Source: Petasospora fabianii
Taxonomy: Eukaryota; Ascomycota; Saccharomycetes; Phaffomycetales; Wickerhamomycetaceae
DNA length: 64,000 bases
Assembly (NCBI GenBank): GCA_022641835.1
Contig: CP048715.1
Coordinates: 558,001-622,000 of the forward strand
Reading direction: 5' to 3'
Each line of letters begins with the position of its first letter. The first letter of the stretch is position 1. The position numbers and the translations under genes were made by a program. Positions 1 to 10,575 of this stretch are shown here, piece by piece. Below the pieces are notes generated by a model. That model was not told where the DNA came from. It saw only the letters and a program-made list of their open reading frames with translations, and made no database searches.

Positions 1-1689
1 TGAGACAGTGTGCTTTTCCTGGAATTCTGACATGTCAAACCTGATGACGTTGTTGGAGTTGTCAAACAAGAACTCAGCAAGTGCTTTGGTAAGCTCGGTC
101 TTACCAGTACCTGTCGGACCAAGGAACATGAAACTGGCAATGGGTCTCTTGTCAGAAGTCAAACCTGCTCTCTGAAGTCTGACAGCATCAGCAATCGAAT
201 GAATAGCCTCATCCTGACCGACAACTCTCTTCTTCAGTGACTCATCCATGTAAAGGAGACGATCCTTATCACCCTTGAGAACGGTGTCAATTGGAATACC
301 CGTCATCTTTGAAATGACCTTAGAAATGTCATCGGAAGTGACAGACTCATGCAGCAAACTCGATTCGGAGTTACCATCCTCCTGTTCACTTAGAGCCACC
401 TTCTTCTCCAGCTCTGGGATCTTGGCGTATCTCAACTCAGAAGCCTGACCATAGCTACCTTCTCTTTGGGCAATCTCGAGGTCCAACTTGGCTTGTTCAA
501 GGTCCTTCTTAGCATTCTTAATGGCATCAATCTCAGCCTTCTCTTGCTCCCAAACCTCAGTGAGTCTAGAGAGTTCATTCTGCTTGAGCTTCAAATCAGC
601 CTCCAGTTTATCACGTCTTTCAACGGATAATGGGTCCGTCTCTTTCTTTAGAGACTCGAGCTCAATCTGAATAGTCATGATAGATCTGTCAAGAATTTGG
701 ATGGAGTCTGGTTTAGACTCGTGCTGAAGTCTCAAGACAGCACATGCTTCATCAACAAGATCAATGGCCTTATCCGGGAGGAATCTGTCAGTGATGTAAC
801 GATTACTGAGTGTAGCAGCAGAAACAAGAGCTGCGTCAGTGATTCTGACACCATGGTGGACCTCGTAACGTTCTTTCAAACCTCTAAGGATAGAGATTGT
901 ATCTTCAACACTTGGCTCATTCAACAGAATTGGCTGGAATCTTCTGGCAAGTGCAGGATCTTTCTCTATGATCTTGAACTCATCCAATGTCGTAGCTGAA
1001 ATACATCTCAATCCTCTGGCGAGCTTTGGCTTCAAGATGTTGGATGCATCCATGGATCCATCACTCTTACCCAAACCAAGTAACATGTGGACTTCATCAA
1101 TGAAGACAATGATCTCACCATTGGCTTGATCAATCTCTTCCAGGACTTTTTTCAGTCTTTCCTCAAACTCACCTCTAAACTTGGCACCAGCAATCAAGGC
1201 ACCTAAGTCGAGGGCAACCAATTGCTTGTCCTTCAAACTCTCGGGGACCTCACCTTTAACGATACGTTGAGCAAGACCATCAATTAGAGACGTCTTACCA
1301 ACACCGGCGCTACCAATAAGCACTGGATTGTTCTTTGTTCTTCTGGACAAAATCTGGATGGCACGTTGTATTTCTTGATCACGGCCAATAACTGGGTCGA
1401 GCTTTCCCTCTGCGGCTAGCTTTGTGAGGTTGGTACCAAACTGTTCAAGTGCTGGCTTCTCTTCTTCTTGCTGGCCGTTCATGTTCATTCTAAATCCTTG
1501 AGGGCCATGACTTGCATATGTTCTGACGGGGATGCTGTAACGAGATGGCCCACCTAAGGTATTTAGGGTGTGGGGAAGTTGGCGAGCTGTAAAGGTGGCG
1601 ATGGCCGGAGGGAGATGTGTAAGTACCTGACCGGTTGCTCTGGCCCTGGCGAGCGCTCTCACTGAGTATGGGACTCTTTTCGATAGCAT
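1..1689 (-). CDS. HSP78: Mitochondrial AAA+ disaggregase Hsp78 (ClpB family), C-terminus cut off by the window
   Basis: Mitochondrial matrix ClpB-type disaggregase that works with mtHsp70 to re-solubilise aggregated proteins. The first 563 codons are present and the frame runs off the left edge, so the second AAA+ module is incomplete. An Arg-rich N-terminus ([20 protein letters not shown]) looks like a mitochondrial presequence. NBD1 Walker A (GSAGVGKTS) is near residue 126 and Walker B ([11 protein letters not shown]) follows. The ClpB middle coiled coil spans about residues 330-420. NBD2 Walker A (GPTGTGKTE) is near residue 525. As in Hsp78, and unlike Hsp104, the ClpB N-domain is missing. 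The start is the first ATG, preceded by a TATA box about 80 bp away and a heat-shock element about 115-135 bp away. No intron or break is visible in this part. Confidence 0.97.
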   Translation of the reverse strand, partial: MLSKRVPYSVRALARARATGQVLTHLPPAIATFTARQLPHTLNTLGGPSRYSIPVRTYASHGPQGFRMNMNGQQEEEKPALEQFGTNLTKLAAEGKLDPVIGRDQEIQRAIQILSRRTKNNPVLIGSAGVGKTSLIDGLAQRIVKGEVPESLKDKQLVALDLGALIAGAKFRGEFEERLKKVLEEIDQANGEIIVFIDEVHMLLGLGKSDGSMDASNILKPKLARGLRCISATTLDEFKIIEKDPALARRFQPILLNEPSVEDTISILRGLKERYEVHHGVRITDAALVSAATLSNRYITDRFLPDKAIDLVDEACAVLRLQHESKPDSIQILDRSIMTIQIELESLKKETDPLSVERRDKLEADLKLKQNELSRLTEVWEQEKAEIDAIKNAKKDLEQAKLDLEIAQREGSYGQASELRYAKIPELEKKVALSEQEDGNSESSLLHESVTSDDISKVISKMTGIPIDTVLKGDKDRLLYMDESLKKRVVGQDEAIHSIADAVRLQRAGLTSDKRPIASFMFLGPTGTGKTELTKALAEFLFDNSNNVIRFDMSEFQEKHTVS

Positions 1690-1764
1690 TGCAGTTAGGT
1701 CTTCAAGAAGGTTCAAAAGGAAGAAGGAATTCAAATGGTTGACAGGAAGGCTAATTGACAGTCT

Positions 1765-1771
1765 TTTTATA
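1765..1771 (-). promoter_or_regulatory. TATA box of HSP78
   Basis: TATAAAA on the minus strand about 80 bp upstream of the HSP78 ATG, between it and the heat-shock element. A TATA box is usual for stress-induced yeast genes. Confidence 0.55.
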
Positions 1772-1800
1772 TGGCTTTAGGAACAATCCCCTCCACAATT

Positions 1801-1823
1801 TTCCAGAACTTTCGCGAGCATTC
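1801..1823. promoter_or_regulatory. Five-unit heat-shock element (Hsf1 site)
   Basis: Five alternating inverted 3-bp units at exact 5-bp spacing: TTC 1801-1803, GAA 1806-1808, TTC 1811-1813, GAG 1816-1818 and TTC 1821-1823. Four of five are perfect; the fourth is GAG instead of GAA. This is the classic binding layout for an Hsf1 trimer. It lies about 112-134 bp upstream of the HSP78 ATG, just beyond the TATA box, so it very likely drives heat induction of HSP78. Confidence 0.8.
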
Positions 1824-2315
1824 GGGACTCGGCTTCCGGCGGTTATCTGCAACCACCATATTTCTCTGCTTTGGTTAGCGCAACAGAGCGTGGAGAGAGC
1901 TGCTATGACAGGAAGTCAATTATGATTGATGAGTTTTATGTTAAAAGGCCTGTGCCAGAAATTCCCAATAGGCTGTTCATAAAGAGATGATGTGTAGACT
2001 TCTATGATTTCTCCTGCTACAGTAAACGTTATTTCTTCAGAAAATGCGTTACATATTGGCTAGTAAGCTCTCTCTCCATAGCAAATCCAATAAATGCAAC
2101 CAATATTAAGGTTGAAAGCGAGAGCACTCTCAGGAAGATCACTCATTGTCCGATGCATGCCTTGTAAGTCCGTGACAAGTACTGCAGATGTTCTAGAGCA
2201 ACGAACAAAAAGAGTGGGTCTGTGCTATATATCCTGCTATTCGGAAAGCCAATGCTGCAGGGGAGGACGACGAAAAAGGCAATGCAAAAAGTAGCCATCA
2301 GCCACCTCAACCTAA
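1824..2315. other. Intergenic between HSP78 promoter and PBN1 3' end
   Basis: About 490 bp without a supportable gene. It should contain the distal HSP78 promoter and the 3' UTR and terminator of PBN1. A plus-strand frame of about 66 codons at 2094-2294 has no recognisable sequence and is taken as chance. Confidence 0.5.
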
Positions 2316-3807
2316 TTATTTCTCCTTCTTCTCCGTCCCATTCTTAGTCTCCAAGCTTATGAATGCTTTCCACAACTTCCAAAGTAGATAGAAAGTAGCA
2401 ATGAGAACAACAGCAGCTGTCCATTTCTGGATGATTGGGAAATCCTCCTTATCACCAGTTGGAATGGTATACTCCAGTTTACCCTGTGATTTCTTCAAGT
2501 GGTAAAACACTGTTGATGGCTCAAAGAAAGATTCGTAACCTAGTCCATATGACTCGAAAGGGTTCCCATCAATTCTATCACGATCCTCTTTCTCCATGTA
2601 ATCATCAGCATCACAAGCCCAGAACACCTCTGGAGTTAAAAGATCAAACGTTGATGATGCTGATGGGATGATGTATCTAGAGTGTAACTTGAGTTCAATA
2701 TCAGATGAGGTGTTGGTAATATGGAAGAGTTGTGCAGAGCCGTATCTGGCCACTTTCCACTCTGGCGCTTCCAGATCGTCTTCACCCCATGCACTGAGAA
2801 GCGAGAGGCGGGAGGTGTCGTATTGGTACTTGTCAAAGAAGAGTGTGTTTGGAAGGTCGGAATACATGAAAAGCTCACATTCTGGAAACGGCGGTGATGG
2901 TGTTGTGGTTGTGTTGAGGCCCTTGATCAAGAGGGTTGGGTGAAGACCGATCGGTTGGTCGAAAGTGTAGTTAAGAGTAGTTTTGGTATCCACTTGATGT
3001 CGTGGCTTAACGATAAGAAGGGTCTTGGTTGGAGGAATGTATTCCTCTTCAGAGATGACTGTGCGGATTCCTGAGAGCTCAAGATCATCAATAGAGAGTT
3101 GATTGGCTTGGAAGAGCGCCACCTCTTTGCGAATGTTTGATTTGCGGATGTTGGCCTCGTATGGTTCTGTGACCCATTCAATGATGAGTCGTTGCTCATC
3201 AAACCTTATGTCAAATGATTGCACAAATGAGATCCTATCCAGACGATCAGCAATGTTGTTGAGGAAGATCTGGAAGACGGATGACTTAATTTGTGCTGAG
3301 CTGTGGAAGGAGGCGGATGTTGCGGTCGAAATCATGTTGGTGTTGTTGAAGTTGACACCAAACTGTTTGTTGATAAAGGCACCCATTTGATCACTGCATA
3401 ATGTTAGTACCTCACTGTTACACATGGATTGAAAACATAGTTTGACTTACAAGACAGGTTCATATTCCACAGTGCGGGGGATCAGATGGACGGAAAAGCC
3501 GTCGACTCCAAAGTCCTGGAAGGCAGAGTGGCGTGGTGCACCAATACAAGACCACTGGATACGGAACATGTAGAGTTTTGAGAACAATTCAGCCATCTGG
3601 AAGATCTGTAAGTATGATGAACTAAACAATAAGATGAGGGGAAATGTGACGCACCTCTGCCGGAAGCTCGTCGAGCTCCACAGTGAGCCTGTCCTGTCTT
3701 GCGCGGAACAAGGACCCGGGAAGCTTGATGTGATCCTCTGAGAAGACGGCATTATCGGTATCAATTGCCTCGAGGGATAGTAGCAGAAACGTGGTTCTCT
3801 GCTTCAT
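2316..3807 (-). CDS. PBN1: PBN1/PIG-X: essential subunit of GPI mannosyltransferase I (three exons)
   Basis: Type I ER membrane protein that with Gpi14 adds the first mannose to GPI precursors. Three exons are inferred: 3655-3807, 3451-3605 and 2316-3393, joined in frame to 461 codons (S. cerevisiae Pbn1 is 416 aa). The last exon carries the family landmarks: DQPIGLHPTLLI, then GEDDLEAPEW, RYIIPSASSTFDLLTPEVFW followed by ACD, and NPFESYGLGYESFF. One C-terminal membrane segment (WTAAVVLIATFYLLWKLW) is followed by a short Lys-rich cytosolic tail. Exons 1-2 supply the N-terminus, with FRIQW matching the TRITW region of yeast Pbn1. Intron 2 has perfect GTAAGT, TACTAAC and CAG signals; intron 1 lacks a clear branch site, so that junction is less certain. 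Confidence 0.88.
3394..3450 (-). other. PBN1 intron 2 (57 bp)
   Basis: Minus-strand GTAAGT donor at 3450, TACTAAC branch site at 3403-3409 and ATGCAG acceptor ending at 3394. Removal joins ...EYEPV-F-DQMGAF in frame; without it exon 2 meets a stop at the donor. Confidence 0.88.
3606..3654 (-). other. PBN1 intron 1 (49 bp), weak branch site
   Basis: Minus-strand GTGCGT donor and TTACAG acceptor. It joins ELPAE to IFQMAELF in phase 0 and is needed because the exon 1 frame stops soon after the donor. No TACTAAC is visible (only CATACTTAC by the acceptor), so the exact ends could be off. Confidence 0.6.
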
Positions 3808-4288
3808 GGCGTTGTTACCCCTTGTAGCTTCTTTGTTGGGTGGCGAAGAGTGACCACGGAGTTCACATCAACAGAACGGGGATCTATCGACATCAAGGTG
3901 TTCGCGAAATAGTTAACCCCCCACAACGTCGATGGAGCCACTACTGTTTTAGGAGGAGAGCTTGGATACTTTCGTTCGGTGATGATCTTGGTAGACAGGC
4001 TTGCCTCTGTTCGCCCGGATAACACCAAGTTCCCAGCAGTGGATGGCCTCCGCATGAAGCGGCAGAATTGCGAGTGATAATATTGTTCGTACAGAACAGT
4101 AGTAAACGTGTGTCTCCACGCCAAGCGGTATTCCTGCTCGAATATAAACCTGATCAACAGGTGGAATAATATTGCTATCTTAGCATGGTGTCCCTACGTG
4201 TAGCCCTGTTACAACATCCAAGATCTCGGCTATTATTTTACCCTCTTCGGAGTGTACTGTATTCCAGGCAATTTTGGGTCCAGCAAGG

Positions 4289-4296
4289 CACGTGAC
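4289..4296. promoter_or_regulatory. CACGTGAC E-box (Cbf1-type site)
   Basis: CACGTGAC reads GTCACGTG on the minus strand, the full RTCACRTG Cbf1/CDEI consensus. It lies about 480 bp upstream of PBN1 at the edge of the gene desert. A single 8-mer is weak evidence of function. Confidence 0.35.
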
Positions 4297-4447
4297 TACC
4301 AGAGCCGAGAAGGCCCGCTAAAGCATATGCAGTATGCATTCCATTCCTTTTACCTTCAACTCCCGCTTTTCCAGAACCATCATCTCCCATATGTTTCGTA
4401 AAGCTATCAACATCTCAAAGTGGACAGATTGATTTCCCGATTAGGAA

Positions 4448-4517
4448 ACGCGTGCTGCTTGTCATTCCATCTATCGACGCGTTCAATTTCGAGACGCGTA
4501 GATGAGACGCGTCGCGT
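4448..4517. promoter_or_regulatory. Cluster of four ACGCGT (MCB) sites plus TCGCGT
   Basis: ACGCGT occurs at 4448-4453, 4477-4482, 4494-4499 and 4507-4512, followed at once by TCGCGT at 4512-4517. ACGCGT is the MluI cell-cycle box bound by MBF (Mbp1-Swi6) in G1/S promoters. Four copies in 70 bp are far above chance. The nearest recognised gene is PBN1, whose ATG lies about 640 bp away; no gene is recognised to the right for 3.6 kb. The site may therefore drive an unrecognised transcript. Confidence 0.65.
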
Positions 4518-7500
4518 GGAAGTGGGAAATAGGTAGGTACGTACTGTGGAGGCGGTAAACTTGCACATCTATACAGGACATGCGTAGAGAGAAAGCAAGG
4601 TTGAGTGCTTGCAGACCGTAGAGGGGTTACTCGATCCGAGTGATGAAACTGGATTTGGCCTGGTGTTCCCCATGACCGTTGGCGGCTCCAGGCCATGTTA
4701 TGCTGCGGTGTAGGACCGGGGCTTTGAGCCATAAGTAGTGCCACTAATGACAACTCCTAGCTACAGCCGACACAATGGATCAGACTCCATTCATAACTAC
4801 AGCCATCCGAAATCAGAAAAAGTTGCCTTTGACGCTACACAACCATGTGCTTCGTGCTATCATGCTATCTGGCGCGCAAGTGCACATTTTCTTCTGGGAC
4901 GTTCTGGAATAGTGATATGCTATTCCTATGGCTGATGCCCCTCACATTCTGCGTCATTGGACCATACCCTATCATAAGCCTCTTCCATGGTCAATTCAAT
5001 CCATTAAAGATTAGCAGTCTTCCATCCCACAACAGAAGATACGAAGCTGACTTGCGCTACAATAACTGAATCGCAAATCTAACGCTGATGCACAATCAGG
5101 GGCATATGATGTATTGGCTCCCTTTCAATCGGCGATCTATGTTGAAACACATCCACACCCTAACCGTTCGCATGAGTGTGATTATAGGGCAGGCTTCTCT
5201 ATAGAGCCCGTGTGATTCTTTGGTGCCCGATGATAAAAATGATGACGACTTTGGAACGAATGAAAGGACTGCAGCAACAGGTGTGTCTTGCCCTCATATT
5301 GTGATGGGGCCCATATTTTGTTAGCGGTTATATCATGACCAGTTCGTTTTGGTATGACCCATAGTATTATTCATACAAGCACCACAATTCAAAGTGGCGG
5401 TACAACTTAAAAGCCTCTGCCTCTCTCGCAGCTTTAGACTTGTCCCAACTTCTGCACTGCGGCACAAGCTTGTGTTGTATCGAGCCACATGTGTCGCAGA
5501 CATTGGCACCTCCATTAGAAGTCATGTACACACAACGATGGGGGACACTCGCACATCTTTCCCAATGCAGTGAAATTGGTGGAGCTTACGCGCCCGTTCC
5601 TGCGGGTTTAGCTGATCAATGCAGCGTCCACGGACAGGTTGGGTTTGGACTAGAAATCTTGAGCGTCACCAGAGATGTGCCAGGGGAGTGTTGTTGTGGT
5701 AGTCACTGTATTGCAGAAACCGCAGGCAATAGAGTAAAAAAGCTTAGATGTAATCCAGTCAACATTCGCCTCATCAGGAAGAAGGGAGTTGGTCGGGCGC
5801 ACCTATTATGGTGGAAGGGTCGTTGCCCTGACAATGCCATACCTCGCACGACGCTGTTCGCCTCGTTGTAGAAAAGGTGCCTGAGGTTGACGGCTCACGG
5901 TTAAAGGCGGAGACTAGTCTTCTTTAAGGCTGCAGTAATGGACAATGAGTGGATTCGCTCGAGAAGACACTGACCGTGAAGAGAGGGAATATTACAGAGG
6001 AGGAGAACCCATGACCATGCCAAGATGGTTGTTGTTGGGTACAGTGCCTAAATACGAGCCGGGGCACATCCAGCTTCGTGCCCGACAGTGATACTACGCT
6101 TGGGACGTCAACACTTCAAAATAAGGCGCCTTGACACACATTCGCCACCTTAAATGCTTTTCAATGTGTGGCCCTTCACCACCTTCGCCCACCCTGTTGT
6201 GGAAGCCTGTGTTGGTTGGATAGCTAAATGAGTTGCTGGTTTAAGCTGTAGCTGGTATCGCTGGGGTCGATTATATAATACAACGTTGGAAAAAGGCGGC
6301 CAGTGCGTGCTCAGAGTATCCCGCAGTATAAAGTTCTGCCGTTCAAAGCTAGCCCAAACCATAAATCCATATTATTGTGATGAAGCTTCTGCTATACCGC
6401 CATAGAGATGCTATTCTGTATTATACTGGTCCAGGATTCGATAAACTTCTGCGAAACTCCTACATGATCGATAAGCTTTTGCCGACATTGCCTACCCGCA
6501 GGAGTCATTCCATAACTAGTGACACACTACCTACGCGTGCGCAGACCAGTCGCCGTGTATAACTACAGCACAGACCTAGAATCTCTTCTTATCACCATCA
6601 CAATATCACCAATGTTATCACATAACAATTGATAGCGGGAACACATCTGCAGCAATAGGAGCAAGAACATCCCTTGATCCCTACCTAGCGGCAGAAACCA
6701 TGACATGTGTGTATTGAATCATGCGCGAGGTGATAAGATGGGCATGCACTCCATTAACCCCCCACGGCGCTGTTAGCCTCAAAACTACAGTGCTTGTATA
6801 TACCCATACACCCAGAACAAAGCAGGCCTTGCTCACCGCTTTGACTGAACACATGTGTCCTCGCCACCAAGAAAATACAAGGGTACGGGCTCGATGACAT
6901 ACGCATAGTCTCCCGTGTCAAGCACGGCGAGAGAAAGCAGGAGAGTGGGAAAGATATAAACAAGAAGTGGAGGCTCGCTCGCATTTCCTTCTCCATGCTT
7001 CACAGATACCAAAAGCAGGCAGACACAACAGCCCTAGGGCCACCCGCGATGTACTCATGTGTCTGATCGACAGCGTATGTCTCTTGGCCGCACTCGACCT
7101 CCTCACAATGCCCAACCGCATTGGGAGCTTCTCCACAGCGCAACACCAGACATCACAGACACACACCGCAGTAGGTTGGGGCCTGTCAGGCCTGTTATGA
7201 CACCATTCCCTATCAAACAAGTTTGTGGCCTGTAAATTTGTCGCCTGGCCTGCCATAGTTGGCCACATCCCAAACCTCTGCCAAAGAGACAAGGGGGCAA
7301 CGCCTGGGTTCTTGCACCACCATGCAGTAGGGCGCAGACGTAAGCAGAACATCCCATGGGTTCTGCATCGTGTTGCTATGCACGTCCGCCTGCCACCAGT
7401 AGACTTTCTGTAAAGCCGCAGCTACTGGCAGACGGCGGCCCCCCGTTTCAAACATTCGCGCGCCAGGCTTATTTTGGGCGCGTACATACAAAAACAAGAG

Positions 7501-8097
7501 AAAAAACTTCCACCCAACATGGGCCCTCTATCACTTTACGCCCTGAACACAACTACTCAAGCTTAGAGAATCCGTACTCAAGGTCTTTCCACACTAGCCG
7601 TTTTGTTAAGACCGAACAAACATACGATCTCGGCTTTCGTCCCGCTTTAACACCTCCCTCTGCAAACATCTACTTTTGGCACTCCTAGCCGTCCGTTCCC
7701 TCACGCTCAAGGCTTGCTGGTCCTTTTGAACCGGTGGCAATCCATACCGAACCCACACTCGCTCTTTGAAGACTTCTACTGCGTTTCACAACGTCCGTCG
7801 GTGGTCCAGTCACAACCAATCACATCAACAGTCACATTCAGCTTGTTTGAAACCAAAAATTTCCCCTCCAGCGGGTTTTATTTCGTTGTTGTCGCTGTTT
7901 TGTAATCTCGGCTTGTCAGCTTGATACCCTATCATCCTCATTGTGGTGCGACACCGTCCGGCTCAACAGCAATCACTCTCATCACTGACTAGTGCCATTA
8001 TCTAGTTCAGCTATATTTTGCTTCCCCTCTCCCCCTTTTCACTTTCCACGTGTCCACCCGCTCGCTGCATTCTCCACCCACACACCCCACATACAAC

Positions 8098-9738
8098 ATG
8101 CTTCAGGCCGCCCCAACTCAGATCCAACCACCGCCAGCGAGAAGAGGCCATGCCCATAAGAGATCCGCCGCCATTAGTGGAGATTTCGATTTCGATTTCT
8201 TTCAGAAGGGTCCTTCTATAAACGAGACACTCGCTGGTTCGACGCATTCGTCTTCTCTCCCAACTGAGTCATGTATGAGGAAACCAGTGAGCCCAACTCC
8301 AACACCAGCTGTCGTGGTCACTGCTCCAGAAGAGGAGAAACGCCTATCTCGTTCAATAGAGCGGACCCCTGTGGATAGAAGTTCCGCTACTACACCGTCT
8401 CCGAAGAAGAAGCACTCGAGATTTAATTCCTGGGCTCATTCTCTCATCAAGCCCAAGCCAACTAAAGAGACGCCTTCGAAGGAGTACAACTCGTCCTCAA
8501 GTGACACCACTCCAGAGAACAACAGAGTCATGGTATCCAACTACTCTTATACCTCTACGAAGCCACAGAATTACAAGATCCCTGAGGCTATCATCGACTT
8601 GGATTTGGCTTCAGGCGTTCATTATGACCCGGCAAACTCTGTCGTGCCTACCAAGACCAAGGCCGCCTTCCACAGAAGAACAGAGTCTGCTCCGGAGTTG
8701 GAGGACTTCTTCAAGTATAAGTCGTTCACTGCTTCATCAGACAAAAACTCGAGACGAAACTCTGCTATCTTTGAGGAAGAGGAAGACGATGAAGATGGCG
8801 CTATCAGCTCCACTTCTTCTACTCACCAGGTGCTTAACAAGAATCCATCCTTGAACAGCATCAACTCTGCCACATCAAGTAACAACGGCTCTTATGCTCG
8901 TGTTCAGTCACCAAACACCTACCAATCCATCACATCTACGCCGACTTCCACCAAGACCCGTCGTGGTGGTGCTTCTGCTGCCCGATACCAGAGCTACTAT
9001 AACAACAACTCCCTTCTGGCCAGTGCTCTCAAATCCAGTGAGAGCCTCTCCCAGGTGACCGGCACGACTGGCTCGTTGCATAAGCCATCCTACGGAAGCT
9101 TCCACAGTCAGAAGTCGACCCATGTCACCCCAACTTCTCTTCCACATTCCACTCCCTCATCTGTTTCGACTTCCTCTTCTGTATCATCACCTATGAACTC
9201 TCCATCAAGGTTCAAGTTTGAGTCCAGAGTCTACGATATTGCTCCGGGTCAGCACGCTGGTTATGCTGTTCCTAATTCCCCAGACCTATCGTCTACTCCA
9301 AAGGCCAAGATTGTGTCATCTTCGTCATCAACTTCCCCATCCAAGAGATCTGTTACCAAGTCCACCAAGTCCCACAAGAAGTCTAATTCTTTGTTGAACA
9401 CACTCTCCATGAAGATCAGGGGAGGCTCTTTCTCATCTACAAAGAGCAGTTCTAAGATTGACACGTCAACTCCAACTGTGGAGCAGGCTATTGACGATGA
9501 TGAAGAACTCGAAGGTGACAGTACCTTGACGCCTTTCAACTTTGGTGAGCCGGGCCCAGCCTTGGATCTCACCACGATGACTCCAAAGTTTTATAACGAT
9601 GATTACGACCACTTTGACCATGACACGTTCACCAACACCAACCAGAACCAGTCTTCCCCACATACCCGCTCGGTTGCCTCGACTGAGACTCCAAAGAAGT
9701 CCAAGAAGTCTGCCTTTTTGAACTGGATGAAGAAGTGA
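8098..9738 (+). CDS. Serine-rich, largely disordered fungal protein of unknown function
   Basis: A 546-aa protein from the ATG at 8098. The frame is open upstream to a GTG at 8050, but no earlier ATG exists. It is mostly low-complexity Ser/Thr/Asn/Lys sequence with many S/T-P sites, so it is probably disordered and phosphorylated. Two ordered-looking motifs stand out: GHAHKRSAAISGDFDFDFF at residues 17-35, and HRRTESAPELEDFFKYKSF near residue 195. Both look like short linear motifs of fungal signalling or bud-neck proteins. The C-terminus ends KSAFLNWMKK, a basic-hydrophobic tail that might touch membranes. I could not assign an orthologue. It sits just right of the gene desert, with a CACGTG at about 8047. 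Confidence 0.75.
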   Translation: MLQAAPTQIQPPPARRGHAHKRSAAISGDFDFDFFQKGPSINETLAGSTHSSSLPTESCMRKPVSPTPTPAVVVTAPEEEKRLSRSIERTPVDRSSATTPSPKKKHSRFNSWAHSLIKPKPTKETPSKEYNSSSSDTTPENNRVMVSNYSYTSTKPQNYKIPEAIIDLDLASGVHYDPANSVVPTKTKAAFHRRTESAPELEDFFKYKSFTASSDKNSRRNSAIFEEEEDDEDGAISSTSSTHQVLNKNPSLNSINSATSSNNGSYARVQSPNTYQSITSTPTSTKTRRGGASAARYQSYYNNNSLLASALKSSESLSQVTGTTGSLHKPSYGSFHSQKSTHVTPTSLPHSTPSSVSTSSSVSSPMNSPSRFKFESRVYDIAPGQHAGYAVPNSPDLSSTPKAKIVSSSSSTSPSKRSVTKSTKSHKKSNSLLNTLSMKIRGGSFSSTKSSSKIDTSTPTVEQAIDDDEELEGDSTLTPFNFGEPGPALDLTTMTPKFYNDDYDHFDHDTFTNTNQNQSSPHTRSVASTETPKKSKKSAFLNWMKK

Positions 9739-10575
9739 AGAACGTTATCGTTTCATCACTGATGTTGCACACACCTGTACACAGACACAGACACACACAC
9801 ACACTTTGATAATACTTTCGTCCTGTTCCCTCTCGTTTTGTTATGACTTGTTTGCCGCTGTGTCTCAAGCTCTTGCCTCCGAGCACAGCCCCGCGCCCCT
9901 GCTGTTTGTTGTTAATGACATTGTTTTCCCTTTTTGTCAATCCCCATTCCCCTGCATATGTTTTTTCGGTTTTTCCATTTTCGTTTTCTATCCCATTTAA
10001 TAGTTATGACAGCATACTTAATACTATTTATAACGCCTGAGTGTGTACCGACATGTAGTGTTCTTCGCCCTGTTAACTTCTGACATCAGAGGGTGCTAAC
10101 GCTTGATGCCATATCTAACAGATTACCGTTCCGCATCCGTTACAGCCCGCGACGTGGCTCTGTTGATGCGATTTCATACGCGTTCGAGGTAACAGTAGAA
10201 AAAGCTTCTGTTGCGTGTGATGGCGAGATCTCAGATTATCCTGCAGCGAGCGCATACGTCACCTTGACCAATTCTGGCTCCTAGGACCTGGGTGTCCGGG
10301 TGTTTTAATTTAGAGATTTTCTGAGACGGTAAGTAAGGGACACGCACTGGTAAGTGCAACATCACCCTGAACTAGTGCAGCTGCACAAAGACCTCTTTGA
10401 TCCCTAGTCTGTTGAATGGAGTTTGTGAGTTCTGTCTTCTGTTGCTGCCATTGAAGGCCGTAGCGCTTTGATCAAAAGGCTAGAGATTTCAATCTGTTGC
10501 ACATTTTCATTCGTTTAAAACCTTTCATCGCACACATTTGGTCCTTTCGCTTGTCCGGTCGAAATAGACTACGTC
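9739..10575. other. Intergenic, serine-rich gene to EXG2-like gene
   Basis: About 840 bp: 3' UTR of the left gene, including an (AC)n tract and T-rich runs, and the promoter of the glucanase. No gene or RNA recognised. Confidence 0.5.
9769..9804. repeat. (AC)n-rich microsatellite
   Basis: Interrupted CA/GA dinucleotide tract ending in seven uninterrupted AC units, just after the stop of the serine-rich gene and so within its 3' UTR. Confidence 0.8.

Larger units (their letters stand above)
3808..8097. other. 4.3-kb stretch without a recognisable gene
   Basis: The longest non-coding stretch in the window, more than twice the next one (29917-31861). It carries only short frames (117 codons or fewer at 3804-4157, about 144 at 5440-5871 and 6918-7352) whose translations show no domain, no sensible composition and no resemblance to any family I know. 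I saw no tRNA, no long inverted repeat, no transposon ends and no AT-rich core. Base composition looks mixed rather than AT-rich. Landmarks are the ACGCGT cluster at 4448-4517 and a CACGTGAC at 4289-4296. It could be a very long regulatory region, a non-coding RNA locus, or a regional centromere or origin; nothing seen decides between these. Confidence 0.6.

Noticed and set aside
3804-4157. 117-codon minus-strand frame just upstream of PBN1
   Set aside because: Translation has no recognisable features, it overlaps the PBN1 start in another frame, and no splice join to PBN1 is suggested.
4289-4825. Point centromere: CACGTGAC (CDEI-like) with a CCGAAATCAGAAAAA (CDEIII-like) about 500 bp away
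   Set aside because: The spacing is far beyond a point centromere and no AT-rich CDEII lies between. Point centromeres are restricted to Saccharomycetaceae-like yeasts, which the introns argue against.
5440-5871. Largest open frames in the gene desert (also 6918-7352)
   Set aside because: Both begin at weak or non-ATG starts, are rich in Cys/Trp/Arg in no pattern, and match nothing known.
8050-8097. Longer start for the serine-rich protein, and similar TTG extensions of FOL1, GIS2, CRS1 and FGGY
   Set aside because: The extra codons begin at GTG or TTG, not ATG, and have no family similarity.
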